DNA from: Dastarcus helophoroides
Lineage: Eukaryota > Arthropoda > Insecta > Coleoptera > Bothrideridae
DNA length: 64,000 nucleotides
Assembly (NCBI GenBank): GCA_028583605.1
Contig: CM053336.1
Coordinates: 24,661,004 to 24,725,003 of the forward strand
Direction: 5' to 3'
Numbering within the stretch: the first letter of the stretch is position 1; every line of letters begins with the position of its first letter. Positions 32,751-44,290 of the stretch are shown in pieces. A program made the translations under genes and the position numbers. The notes beneath the pieces are model-generated. The model was not told where the DNA came from. It made no database searches and saw only the letters and a program-made list of their open reading frames with translations.

Positions 32751-33020
32751 ACAGGATGGTAACAGGAGCGCCATTTTCTCAACGGACGTAACAACGGAAA
32801 TGGCGTATGTAGAACCGGAAATGCAACCGTAGGGCTGGCGTGTTGCACACACGCGCCATTTCCCAATAAAGGAGCACAACAATTACTCGCTCACGATGTA
32901 AATTTACGCCGACCCGAATCACTCCATTTTCTTCGAATTCAACGGCTTATGTCATGATAAAACCTAATACGTTACGCCGGCAAATTACCGACAGGGGAAT
33001 TCCCTTAGTTTACATTGGGT
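32751..33020. promoter_or_regulatory. GC-rich island with repeated PHO/YY1-like GCCAT motifs
   Basis: GCGCCATTTT (32768), GGAAATGGCG (32796, inverted) and GCGCCATTTC (32853) are three near-identical sites for the GCCAT-type zinc-finger factors (PHO in insects, YY1 in vertebrates). A fourth, AAAATGGCGGG, lies at 33430. The island is the least AT-rich stretch in the region and has no open frame. A Polycomb-response-type or promoter-proximal element is possible. The function is inference. Confidence 0.3.
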
Positions 33021-33265
33021 AATAACATGCCATGCTTATGATTTTTATGTGCAAGTACTGTGTGCTTAAATAAGTTCATGACGTGAGTCGTTTGTTTTTG
33101 GTTAATCAATTGAACCCCTTAAATATCCCTCGTATTGCTGTACTTAAAGGAATCTTCACAAAACGGCATTATGGATTGAGTTGGCAGTCCATATTTCTCA
33201 GGTGGCCAATCATGCTACTTTGTAATGTTTTTATATTAATTTTAGGATTCCTTGCCTAAAGAAAA

Positions 33266-33312
33266 TTCGTCCGTTCATCCGTCCGTTCATCCGTCTGTCC
33301 ATGCGTCAGTCA
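33266..33312. repeat. Short minisatellite of CGTCCGTTCATC units
   Basis: CGTCCGTTCATC occurs twice in tandem, followed by the variant CGTCTGTCCATG and a partial CGTCAGTC. Small and imperfect. Confidence 0.75.
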
Positions 33313-33820
33313 TTAAGGTTTTCTCGAGAACTATGTAACGTCCAAATTTGAAATTTAGTACAGTGTTGAATTCTTGATGACCCACAGGAATGTCGCAAGT
33401 TAACATTTACGAAAATAATATTTTATAATAAAATGGCGGGGTAATTTGATGCACAGAAGAATGAAGTTTCATTTAAAATATCTATTTGTAAGTACAGTGG
33501 TACTCATGATACAACCTAAAATTTGCGGGAAATGCAAACGATCTCCTAGGATTATAAAAGTAAAATTAAGTTTTAATAGGATTGGTAGATATTGACTCAT
33601 ATTTTCTGAAAACTATAGGTTTTTTCGATATGGCAATGGTTGCCGGAAAAAAAGTATGTTATTAACAACACATTTTTGCGTTGCGAGACTGTCTGATCTA
33701 TGAAGTATTAATTCTTATCAAACAAATCAGGTTAGTTAGTCGAAAACTACAGTGCATGAAAAATTTGTCCTACTTTATTTTCTTTAGTTATTTATTTTAG
33801 GAGCTAGCACATATTTATTA
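33313..33820. other. Anonymous sequence
   Basis: No coding trace. Includes one GGCGGGG-bearing GCCAT-type motif at 33430-33440. Otherwise ordinary AT-rich sequence. Confidence 0.3.
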
Positions 33821-33960
33821 TACAGGGTGATTCAGTCATAATGACATTAATTTTAATCATGTATTCGGAAGGCATAGTAAATAAAGAAAATCGGAAAAAT
33901 AATTTTTTTATTCAGCTTTTACAAATCGGAACAATGACCATAAAAATTCCCTTTGTGCCG
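33821..33960 (+). repeat. Family D-related terminal fragment
   Basis: Begins TACAGGGTGATTCAGTCATA then ATGACATTAATTTTAATCA, in common with the minus-strand fragment ending at 28058 and the start of family D at 26632. Homology fades after about 100 bp. Confidence 0.55.
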
Positions 33961-34870
33961 AGTTCGAGTGTTGAATGACAAAAGTAACTTATCATATTGC
34001 CTACTTTTAATTGTCAAATTAAATTAATTACATTCATGTGGAGATTAAGTTTTAAGCCCTTTCCATCACAGAACGGCTGGACGCGGCCGCAACTAAATTC
34101 GATTGGCGTTCGCGATACCGGGCCTGTGCTACTGTAACACCAACCGACCAACCTAACATGCAGAGCTCTGATAAATTTAGTTGAATTGGAGCAACTCAAC
34201 GCAAGGACAAGAATCAGTGCAAACCGGTTGGAGGTTTCCTCAAGTAAAGTTCAAGCTTTAGAATCAGCCAATTTTTTCAGTCATTCAAAATCAAAATAAT
34301 GTATTTGCTCCCTTTGCAGGAACCCTTGTGAAAGAAGAATGTTACAAAAAGAATGTTACATTTTGCAGGAAAAGGAAACTATGGTGAAAGGTAAGAGCAT
34401 ATTCTTCTGCTATCCTAAATGATACTGTCGTAACTGACATTTTTTATAACAAGCAAATTAAAACACTTCAGGAATTACAGCATTATATTTTGATGTCTCC
34501 TGCTATTACAATGTTATTTAGATACATATTATGTATTAATTTACTAGTGAAATTCTTTCGCCAAAGAAATTATAATAAATTACTCAAAACTATTAAATAT
34601 GTCGATGATGATCTTGCTTGGCAGGGCAGAATACTGTTTATTGTGATTTTTTTTCTTCTGTGCAGTGTTTCATTGAAAACCTCTTTGCTAAATAGATTAT
34701 ATTCTTAAATGTTATGGTGAATGGTTGTTATTTTTTTGCAATTTATTTATAGAACGGTAATAATTTGAATTCATTCTTGTTTAAAAATTTGCAGTACGAA
34801 CTTGGGCCTTAATAAGGATAAAAATGTTAATTTATTAGGGAAAAAGATTTTATTTATTTTACTACAATTT
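33961..34870. other. Anonymous sequence with a GC-richer patch
   Basis: At 34,060-34,230 the sequence is GC-richer and contains GCGGCCGC and CCGGGCC. A 61-codon minus-strand frame covers it without recognisable motif. The 72-codon plus-strand frame at 34490-34708 is hydrophobic, AT-driven sequence. Confidence 0.25.
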
Positions 34871-35430
34871 TATTTAATTGTTCTCAGTGTGTAGAAAAAA
34901 AGTTTTTCCGAGTGATACATATCAATATTTTTTTTCTGTGAAAATTATGAATCAAATATACTAAGAATTTTTAGGAAAAGTTTTAAATTTTCAGTCTTAA
35001 TATTTAGGAAAAAATATCAAAACTTACAGTTTAAACTTGAAATTTTGAGAAAAACAATTATTTATTGCTAATAATTAAAACCTGTAAGACAAAAAAAACA
35101 AAATTTCAATAATAAGAAAGTTCGAAAAGTTGCAATTTAGAAGCAGCAAAGAAAGGAAAAATCTAAAAAAAAAGTAGAAACTTCGAGTGAAAGTCAAAAT
35201 TTAATTCCCCTAAGCGCAACATTCTTAAAGCATAGAAGACCATCAAAGGCAGCAAATTCCGGATCGACGTTAATTCACCGAAAAACAATTGACCCGCTAC
35301 AATTGCCAAAATACAAGTTATCGAAATCGAAATTCTTGGTTTTTTCCGAATTTGCAAACTCGAAAAGCTAATGGGTTTGATTCTTCAGAATTTTGGAAAA
35401 AAGCTTTTGCCATAAATAATCTGTTTTTTT
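34871..35430. other. Mixed AT-rich repeat-like sequence
   Basis: Contains scattered words of the ~19-bp array family in both polarities, interrupted by a less AT-rich patch at 35,190-35,340. No gene. Confidence 0.35.
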
Positions 35431-37640
35431 TTTAGTTTTAACTTTACTCTCAAAATTTCAACTTTTTTAATAGAATTTTAAATTTGAATTAGATTTTACT
35501 TTAAAGTCCCAATGAAAGATTTTATTTTTCACTTTTTACCTCAATTTTTAATTTTAAGCTTAACAAATTTCGATATGCTGAAATTTTGAATATTTTATCA
35601 AAAACTATACTTTACTCTGAAAATTTAGATGCGTTTCACGAAAATTCAAGTTTAAATTCGAGAGTTTCGAATATTGAATAATAAATTTACAGTGTTTTCT
35701 TAGTAATTTCAACGTTTTTTTTTTAGAATTCCTAAGTTATAGGTACTATGTTTAGCAAAAGCGGAGCGTGCTTTAAACGAGCCTGTATCAAAATTTGTTG
35801 GGGGGCCCAAATGAAGGGTAAAGATTTTTTACAAAAGAAACACTAAGATCCAAAGGTTTAATTTTTTAAAATTTCGATTTTATTTAAAAATTTAGACTTT
35901 TGTCTAAATTTCGCCTTCTTCTCAAACTTGAACTTTTTAAGACTAGAATATTTCAGCTTTTATCAAAATATCTACTTGTTGAAAACTTCGGCTATTTTAA
36001 GTTTCTACTTTTCAGAAAATTTTTATTTGATTTAAAACTGTCGATTTTGTGAAATTTTAATTATTTTGATAATTTTGGCATTTCTTCAGTATTTACATCC
36101 ATAAATAATAATTCTTAAAAATTTAGGCTTTCTTTAAAAATATTTGAATTTTTTTCAATTTGGACATTTTTTAAAATGTTGACTATTTTTGGATACTTTG
36201 GACTATTTTTCAAATTTTCATTTTTTTTTGCAATTAAATTTCGGATGATTTTGATCACTTTTAATTTTTTTTCAAATTCTTGATTTTGACTTGTTCTAAA
36301 ACTTAAAGGTTTTTCAATTTTTTCTTTAAATTTCGTTTTTTTTCAAAATTTCATAATTCTTGCAACCTTTCGATTTTTTTTGAAAAATTTAAATTTTCTT
36401 TGAAATTTTGACTTTTTCAAACTTTTTGAATCTGTTGAATTTTTCTGAAAATTTAAAATTTTAGCCAAAACATTTTTTAAAAATTTTGACGAATTGATCG
36501 TAATTTTCTGAAAGTTTTGCCCACTTCCAAATTTGTGTTCTTTTCAAAAGGCTATTTTTGTAAAATTTCGGTTTTTTGTTAAAATGTTAAACTTTTGACT
36601 TTTCTTAAATATATTCTGACCAAATTTGCATTTTTCTAAAAATGTCTATATTTTTCTCTCCAAATTTCAACTTTTTTTTGAAAATTCTTGACATTTTTTT
36701 ACTCTTTACAAAATTCCCACTTTTTTTGGTAAATTTTGACCTTAAAATTGCGACTCTTTTTGAAAATGTCGACTATTTTTTAAAATAACAATTTTATTTA
36801 ATATTTCGTTTTGTTCAAAATTTTATTATTTTTGTAAAATTTTGATTTGTTTTGGCAAAATTTCAAATTTTTTTGAAATTGTAACCTTTTAAAATCATTT
36901 TAATATTGTATAAAATTTCGAAACTTTCTAAAAAACTTGCAATTTTTGACCAAATTTGATTTTTTTTATATGTTGACATTTATTTTTTCTCAAAATTTCG
37001 ACTATTATTTTAATTTTAAGCATTTCCTTAAAATTTTAACTTTTTATGAAAATTTTCGTTCAACAATTTTGGATTTTTTAAAGAATGTTCGACTTTTTTG
37101 AAAATTTAATTTCAAAATTTCCGGCTTTTTAAAAATTTTGACTTTTCTATTACTTTTAGCTTTTCTTCAGTATATTTAGAATTTTCAAAACTTTGAAGAT
37201 TTTACCAAAAATATCTCATTTTTTTTTAAATTTCGCTTTTTTAAAAAGAATTCGGATTGTTTTTAAAAATGTCAGTAATTTTTCCGAACTCTCAAATTTT
37301 TTGAAAATCTTGATGTTTTTTTTTAATGTCTGTCTATGGACATTTCAGACATTTTTGAAAATTTCGACTTTTTTTCAATAATTGGTACCTTAAAATTTTT
37401 GACTTAAAATTCAAACTTTTCTTCAAAAATTTTGTCAATTTTCAAAATTTAGTGTCCTCCTGAAAATGTGGAATTGTTTGAAACTTATACCCTAGCTATA
37501 CATTTCTTTGAAATTTCATTTTTTCCGAAATTTTAGCATTCTTCAAAGTTTCAACATTTTAGAAGATTTACGCCATATTTTAAAATGTGGACATTTTTCA
37601 AAAATTTCACTAAAATTTATTTAGGGCTATAAACTATTTG
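35431..37640. repeat. T-rich degenerate ~19-bp repeat array (largest block)
   Basis: The clearest stretch of the array family. From about 36,120 almost every 17-20 bp has a variant of TTTTTNAAAATTTNGACTTT. The plus strand is strongly T-rich. A short non-array insert lies at 35,740-35,830 (GCGGAGCGTGCTTTAAACG). Confidence 0.7.
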
Positions 37641-38265
37641 CAATTGTTTTAGATCACTAAATATGCTAAGTATGTGGAGATGATACGACGATTCATTGGA
37701 AAATTGGGACAATACATGTACACCATCAAGATAAGGAATAACAATATTTCAATTCAAATTCTCCCAACAAAACCCGAGTATAAATGTACTGTAATTAATA
37801 AAATATTAATTATTGATATCACAGTTAATGTAAATAAATAAATAAAAGATGTTTCAGGTTTTCGATTTATTTCCTTAATTTACCAAAGCAGTAGCGTACA
37901 ACAAGCGTCTTCTGCGGGCATCATGAGCATTCCTACTAGTGTTATATTGCGTCCCTAATTCGAAAGCGGGTAAATCTTAAGGCGGCCAAATTTACAATCA
38001 AGTCGATAGTTAAAGCTATTATAATTACCCTAAGAGGCTAAGCGAGTTTCAAGCCCTTCCAAAATTCCAAATAGATAACAATAATTTGCGAGAATAGGAT
38101 TAATTTTTGGAAATCTGTAACTTAAATTTTTTCCCAAATTTTTAAACTTTGCATTTCGACATTTTCTAGATATTTGAATTTTTCCATATTTAGATGTAAA
38201 ATTTTTGAAAAATCGATCAATTTGACAGATCAAACAAATCGATCACCTCTCATTTATATTCCTTT
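37641..38265. other. Unique-looking interruption of the array
   Basis: Composition drops back to background and the array words vanish. No coding frame. Resembles inserted or original flanking DNA, but its boundaries are not marked by duplications. Confidence 0.35.
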
Positions 38266-38960
38266 GAAAGTCTTGAATATTTTTCAAAATGTGTACTTTT
38301 TTCAAAATTTTGATTTTTAAAATTTTTTGAAAATATCTTTTTTGTGAAAGGTTGCCATTATTTTCAAATCTAAATTATATTTTAAAATTTGGAGAGCTTT
38401 TCAAAATTTGAACCTTCCTGAAAATTTCCACTTTCCAGAATTTATATGTTCAAAAATTTTGGATTGACTTGTCTAATAATTTATACATTTTTTCAAAATT
38501 TTCAATCTTTATCAAAAGACCTTTTTTTTCCTTAATAAAATTTTTAAATAAAATAATTTTCTTTTCAATTTCTTCTGAGCTTTATAATTTCCAATTTTTT
38601 TTTTTGGAATTTTTCGATTTTTTTTCAAATCTAAATATTTTTTTGAAATATTTGTTTTTTGCAACTTTCGACTGTTTTGCAAAATTTCACCCTTTTAAAA
38701 ATTCAAAATTTTCTCCAAATTTAGAGATTTTAAAATTTCAATATTTTTTTTTTTAATTTCAACTGTTTTTAGGTTTTGAAATTTCTAATTTTCGTGGAAA
38801 ATTTTAATTTTTTCTAATTTATACATTTAAAAAATTTTCCCATATCTTATTAAATGTTTCGGAATTTTCTTTCAAAAGTTTGACCTTTTCGAATTTTTGG
38901 CTTTTTAAAATTTCCCTTCTAATATACTGTTTACAAATTAATTTGATATTTTATTTTTAA
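38266..38960. repeat. T-rich degenerate array, continuation
   Basis: Same T-rich words as the block left of the interruption (TTTTTCAAAATTTTGATT, TTTTTTTGAAATATTTG). The 95-codon frame inside is Phe/Ile/Leu/Ser-rich array sequence, not a gene. Confidence 0.6.
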
Positions 38961-39344
38961 ATTTCAAGCTCGTTCTTAGTGTTAAAATTAGGAACAAAGA
39001 AAAATTGATAAAGACCGTGAAAAACAACTGTGCCTCTGTTCTCTATTTTATTTTAAAGCAGCTTTTTACATGTTGGTTACATTAAATCCCACAGTAAAAC
39101 ATAATATAAAAAATGAATGAGAGAAAATAGGTAAACATTTATGAACACAAAAGACGTTGACATGTTGATACCTCATGATTCAATTGTTGCTGATTTTCAT
39201 AGATCCCTCCTTATGCTTTGTTGTAAATGTCATTTGAAAGATTTTAATTTTTACGTATAGCCAGCAATTTCAGTGTAACTAATTAGTCAACAGTACCGTA
39301 GCTGGCTTTCAATGGGCCCTGTGAATAATATTAAATTTTGTTTG
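38961..39344. other. Anonymous sequence
   Basis: AT-rich, with no coding trace or repeat recognised. Family D begins at its right edge. Confidence 0.3.
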
Positions 39345-40440
39345 TTTTAGTGACAATAGCATTGATTTTAAGAAAAGTTAATGAAAAATGAATATAATAC
39401 GAACATTTTTTTCAAGTATAATTATAATTCTTCATGGTAAAAAAATATAATTATAATGAAAGAAAAATATCTTCAAATTTTAATTTAAATCCCTTTTAAG
39501 GCTACCCGTTACTCCAAAGATCCTAAGAACCGGTTAAATACAAAGAAGAAAAATTCACGGCCGTGCAATTGCGGCTCGGACGAAGCAAATAAACAAAACA
39601 TTGCTAGGCTATATCTAAATAGTGACAATACAGCAATTATTAAATATTATTGGCGGTACCGAGGATTGCGAAAAAGTCGTTGGTAGATTCCTTTTTTTTT
39701 ATGTGATAACCGGGTAACAACGAAATGCAGAAGAAAGTTACGCAAAAAAAGTTTAAATCCGAAATAAGTGCAAGCGTTTATATCAACGCTCCAAGTAATA
39801 TATTAAATTTGCCTATACATATAATACATTATCTAAGACGATGACAATACAAAAATCATTAAATAATATTGGCGACACCGAGGGTTGCAAAAAAGTCCTT
39901 GGGTGATTCGTTTTTTTATATGAAAGTCGGGTAGAATTGCAGAACAAAGTTTCGGAAAAAAGGTAAAATCCCGAGATGGACGCAAGCGATGGTATCAGCG
40001 CAGCAACTAATAAATTAAATTTACTGTAGTGGGTACAAGTGCTAAAAAGTGATTAATACCTAAGGGTTATTTTCCAGTGTTTTGAGTTTTGTGACCCTGT
40101 AAGAAAATTATGTTGTGTCGGCGGAAATTTTTGAAACCATTTTTTTATACACTTGACATTTCTCAAATAGTTCAGAAAATATGCACCTTAGTATTAATGT
40201 AACTACATTGTATTTATTCTGACTGTGGGCTATTGTTGACATATTTTTTTAAAACAACAACCTAACTAGTCCGTCGTATCGTTATTTATTTTGGTCATTT
40301 GTGTCCATTTATTTTGAATTTTTTTTTACTTTTCGTCATACCTATTTATTAATGAACTGCAAAAAAATGAAAAAGTTTAAAGTGTGTGAAAATAAAAAAA
40401 CGTATTTGCCAAAATAACTAATAAAGATTTGTTGCCCATT
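39345..40440 (+). repeat. Family D interspersed repeat, copy 2, with internal tandem duplication
   Basis: Aligns in order with 26.63-27.52 kb but is about 200 bp longer, because one segment occurs twice: roughly 39,630-39,815 and 39,845-40,015 both contain ATTGGCGNNACCGAGG, AAAAAGTCNTTGG, a T run, and ATCANCGCNNCAANTAAT before ATTAAATTT. The duplicate is as diverged as the two copies are from each other, so it may be an old feature of this lineage. Non-coding. Confidence 0.75.
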
Positions 40441-41559
40441 TGTTGCTCTAGATTTTTATATTTTTTCTCACCTTCATATCCAAAATTAAGGTTAGTTCCA
40501 CAAAAACTGTAACATTTCTCTAAATTTGCACGATAATTGCAAAATATTAACTGTTTGGATCAAAAGGTTTCGAGTTTAAACTTAAAATTTTTAGGTAAGA
40601 AAATCAATACTTTTTATAAAAAGTAACATTTTTTTTTAATATTTCGACGTTTTCGTTTTTTGCTTGAAATAAGTAATTAAATTAAATATTTTTACTTTTT
40701 TGTCAAAACTTGGCATTTAATTTAGAGAATTTTTAATTAGCCCTTCGCTTTAAACTTGAAATTTTTAACTGGAAAATTCGAAATATGTTTTACAATTTTC
40801 GAAATTTCAAGTTTTTTTTTAAACTCTTCCAACTGAACTTGAGAATTGTTATTTTTTCTAAAGCTAGATTTTAAAAATATTTTTTCCTTTTCGAAATTTC
40901 GCATAAAAATTCGATGAAATTTTAAGCTTAAGAGTTTAAGTTGAAAATTTTTGAAAATTCGAAAATTTTTTTATGCATCTTAAAATTTTTCTTAAAATTT
41001 TCTCCTTTCTCTCAAAGTGGCTGGCATAAATTTATAACATTCATCTTTTTTCTAAGACGAAAACTTTGTGCGAAAACCCTAACCTGTTTAGAGTGAAAAG
41101 AAAGTGGAATATTTTGATAAATGTCAAATTATTGTTTTTTTTTAAATTAGAAAATTATTTCTTAAACTTCTTATATTAAACTTAAAATTTTCCGGTAGAA
41201 ACGTTTTATTTTCTTATAAATTTTAAATGTTTTCTCTACCATTTCTTTGCTAGAACTCTTAAGTGTGAAATTATTTTTTTACTAACTTATTTATAAATAT
41301 TGCAAAATAAACGATTAAATATAAAAATATTATTGTTTAGGAAAAACGTATTAAAATTTTCATTTTAACTTCGAAAATTTTGATATTGCAAAATTACCTA
41401 AGGTGAAAATATCCAGATCAAAAAATTTCCAACTTCGAATAGTTTTACTGATATCTTGAATATAATTTTTAGTACAAATATTGAATCTGAAAATGTGTAG
41501 TACATAATTGACTTTTGGAAAAAAATTATTTAAAATAAAAATTTTTGAATTCAAGACGT
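40441..41559. repeat. AT-rich array-like sequence, mixed polarity
   Basis: Contains words of the ~19-bp array family but without consistent strand bias. It grades from T-rich on the left to A-rich on the right. Confidence 0.45.
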
Positions 41560-42639
41560 GTTAATAAAAATCTAAAAATAAAAAGAAAAAATCTAAAGTT
41601 CAAATTGTAAACCAAAAAAGAACTAATTTGTGTTGGACCACAATTTATAAAAAAAGTCAACATTTTAAGCGAACATATCAAAATTTATATAGTGAAAAAC
41701 TTTACTGAAACTTTTAAATTTAATCTTGAAAATTACAAAAAATTAACGAAATCTGTAGGTATTATTTTATGCCAATCACCAGAAATTTCTTCCTAAACAA
41801 TTTGGAAATTTATTAAGCAAAGTAATTAACAAAACAGAACAAAACAAAAATAAAAGAAATGGATAAAATGTTAAAAAATTTTAGTTTAAACTTAAAATTT
41901 AATAGGAAGTGGCAATTATTAAGTGAAGCAAAATGTACAAAATCGCAATTTTGAATTTAAAGCTAAAAATAGGATAATAAAAATTTAATATTTCGAATGA
42001 AAATTCTCAGGAAAATAATTTGGATGAATCGAGAAAGAGGCGAAATTTCGAGTATCAATTCAAAATTTTGGAAAAAAAGTAATGAACATTAAAGTAGAAA
42101 TTCTTAAATAGAAAAAAAAAATTCTAGAGGCATTCGGAATTTATAAAATAATTTTCTCGAAAGTTTTGATTGAAGCGGAAATTAACAGGAAAAAAAATAA
42201 AAAATTTGCGAAAAATCTGGATTTATGAAAAGGACAAAATGTAAAGAAAACAATTTTAAAATTTCTAAAGCAAAATCAAAATTTCTATTTATAAAGTCGG
42301 TTTTTGGGAAGAAAATAGACCAAAAAATTTTAAGAAAAACGTAAAAATTTATCGAAAAGTTTTTTTCTTAATTTTCAAGGAGATTTTTAGACTTTTCTTG
42401 ACTTATTTTTGAGAAAAACCCTAAAGTTATGTAAAGAAATGGTGGGTAATTAAACTGTTGCGAAGAAAAATAAAACTTCTAGAATAAAGTAAAAATTTTA
42501 GAAAAAGAACTCGTTATTTCGGGAAAACATTTAAAATTTCGATAAAACAATTTTTTACAGAAAAGTTGAAATATCTTTAATAAATTAAAAATTTTTATAG
42601 AAATTAAGAAATTGCAGTTGATATATTGAGAAAAAATTA
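41560..42639. repeat. A-rich degenerate array (left of the LINE)
   Basis: A-rich polarity throughout (AAAATTTNNAGAAAAA-type words). The jockey-like LINE is inserted at its right end, and the array resumes after it. Confidence 0.6.
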
Positions 42640-43995
42640 AACCTGGCATGTGTTACTCAATTTTTAGCTGAAAACCTGGATCAGCAGCAACAAGTCGATG
42701 TTATCTACACCGACATCAGTAAAGCATTTAACCGAATTTTGCATAATATATTATTAATAAAGCTCCAAAAAATGGGTATTTGTGGAAAATTACTTTCCTG
42801 GCTGGCTTCCTATATAAATAACAGCCCCTTATATGTGGTTGTCAATGGGTACCAATCGGAAGTATACGTGCAGAGATCCGAAGTGCCATAAGGCTCGCAT
42901 TTGGGGCCGTTGCTGTACCTGGTTTACATTAATGACATTGCTGTTGATCTAAAATACTCAAAGTGCCTTCTGTATACTGATGATCGTAAATTATATTGAG
43001 CACTGGAATGCATTCAAGACGAAAATATTTGCAGAAAGATCTAAATGCCGTGCATAAGTGGACTGTAGAGAATGCGCTAACCTTGAACATTCGCAAATGT
43101 ATCATTGTGTCCTACTCATTGCGCTGCGCAACAATTGGGTTTCATTACAGAATTGCACATGAAGGACTAACCAGACATCAAGCAATCAGAGACTTGGGAG
43201 TGATGTTCGATGACCACCTCTTCTTCAAGGAATATTTAATAAGTGTTGTAAATGCAGCTCTTAAATCATTGGGTTTTGTTATTCGAAACTGTAATGAATT
43301 TGATAATGCGGATGCCATCAAAACACTCTATTATGCCATTGTAGCCTCTAAATTAGAGTATGCCTTAGTCATTTGGGAGTCAAATTAGGTTTACTTGACC
43401 AACATGATCGAACACGTACAAAGACGATTTTTAAAATTTTTGCATTTTAAGAAATTCAACAACTATCCCCTCGGCATATAGATCAAACTTGCTGCATTAT
43501 TTGACTTCCAGTCACTTCAAGATAGAAGACGTGCAAGGCTGGCAGCGTTTATCCATCAACTTGCCAATGAAACCTTGGACTGTTCTTTGTTGCTACAAAA
43601 GTTATTTTTTAATGTGCCCAGACTTAACACTAGAAATTCTGTTACCTTCTACATACCTAACTTTAAAACTAATATTTTTAAATACTCCACCTACCTACCT
43701 ACTCTACCTACTCTACCTCTGAACAACATAATACGCATCCTTAACAGCTGAGTAGAAAATAACTATGATAAATTTTGTTGTAAATTAGGAAAATTGAAAT
43801 CACTTGCATAAAATTTGTCATTACGAATCATAATTTTTTTGTATACAATAATGTTGTTAAGTGCACACCTAATTATTTTTCGGTTACATATTGGATTTCT
43901 TTTTTTATTTTTTTATTGTAATTTTAAGTAGTAGTAATTGTTCTGCAAATAACAATTACTGTTGGGCAATTTGAAATAAACTATAAAATAAAAGA
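42640..43995 (+). mobile_element. 5'-truncated jockey-superfamily LINE
   Basis: Starts abruptly within the reverse transcriptase and ends in an A-rich tail with ATGAAATAAACTATAAAATA-like sequence that includes a polyadenylation signal at about 43,975. 5' truncation plus an A-rich 3' end is typical of target-primed reverse transcription. It sits inside an A-rich array, so a target duplication cannot be told from background. Confidence 0.85.
42650..43755 (+). pseudogene. Jockey-like LINE reverse transcriptase (C-terminal half), broken
   Basis: The fragment begins VTQFLAENLDQQQQVDVIYT, then DISKAFNRILHNILLIKL: the D-F-S-K-A-F-D palm motif with the last Asp changed to Asn. It continues LLSWLASYINN, a stop inside the usual G-V-P-Q-G-S step (EVP-stop-GS), HLGPLLYLVYINDIA, and the catalytic Y-x-D-D as CLLYTDDRKLY. 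A frameshift then leads to a clean 130-codon stretch with LNAVHKWTVENALTLNIRKC, RDLGVMFDDHLFFKEY and LYYAIVASKLEYALVIWES (thumb/connection). Downstream are EHVQRRFLKFL, FQSLQDRRRARLAAFIHQLA and CSLLLQKLFFNVP, the conserved jockey C-terminal region. Altered palm residues, stops and shifts make it inactive, but it is one of the better preserved elements here. Confidence 0.88.
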
Positions 43996-44290
43996 AACAA
44001 AAATTGGAAAAAGGAAGATATTTTTGCGCGTTATCGGTTTAAATAATTAATGCGCTGTGAATTGTAACCACTTTATTTCAAAACTGATCTCGGAACACTG
44101 CACTGTTTAATTAACTAACCTATTCATTGATTTCCAACTTACTTGACTAACTGAGGTAAAGGCGACCGCGTTTATACAGTTCCTGTTTCGGCTTCTAGAA
44201 AGATCGAGCAGATAAGACTTAACGTTTGTCCAAATTTCTGGAGCGCCTATCTGCGTTTGATTTATTATCGCGGCCGCTTCCCTTTATAAA
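43996..44290. other. GC-richer segment, possibly solo LTR or island
   Basis: After the LINE tail, 44,040-44,285 has balanced composition with ACTTACTTGACTAACTGAGG and CTAGAAAGATCGAGCAG, ending at GCGGCCGC. It has the feel of an LTR (TTTATTTC, direct short repeats AACTAAC / TAACTGA), but no TG...CA ends or target duplication were found. Confidence 0.2.
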
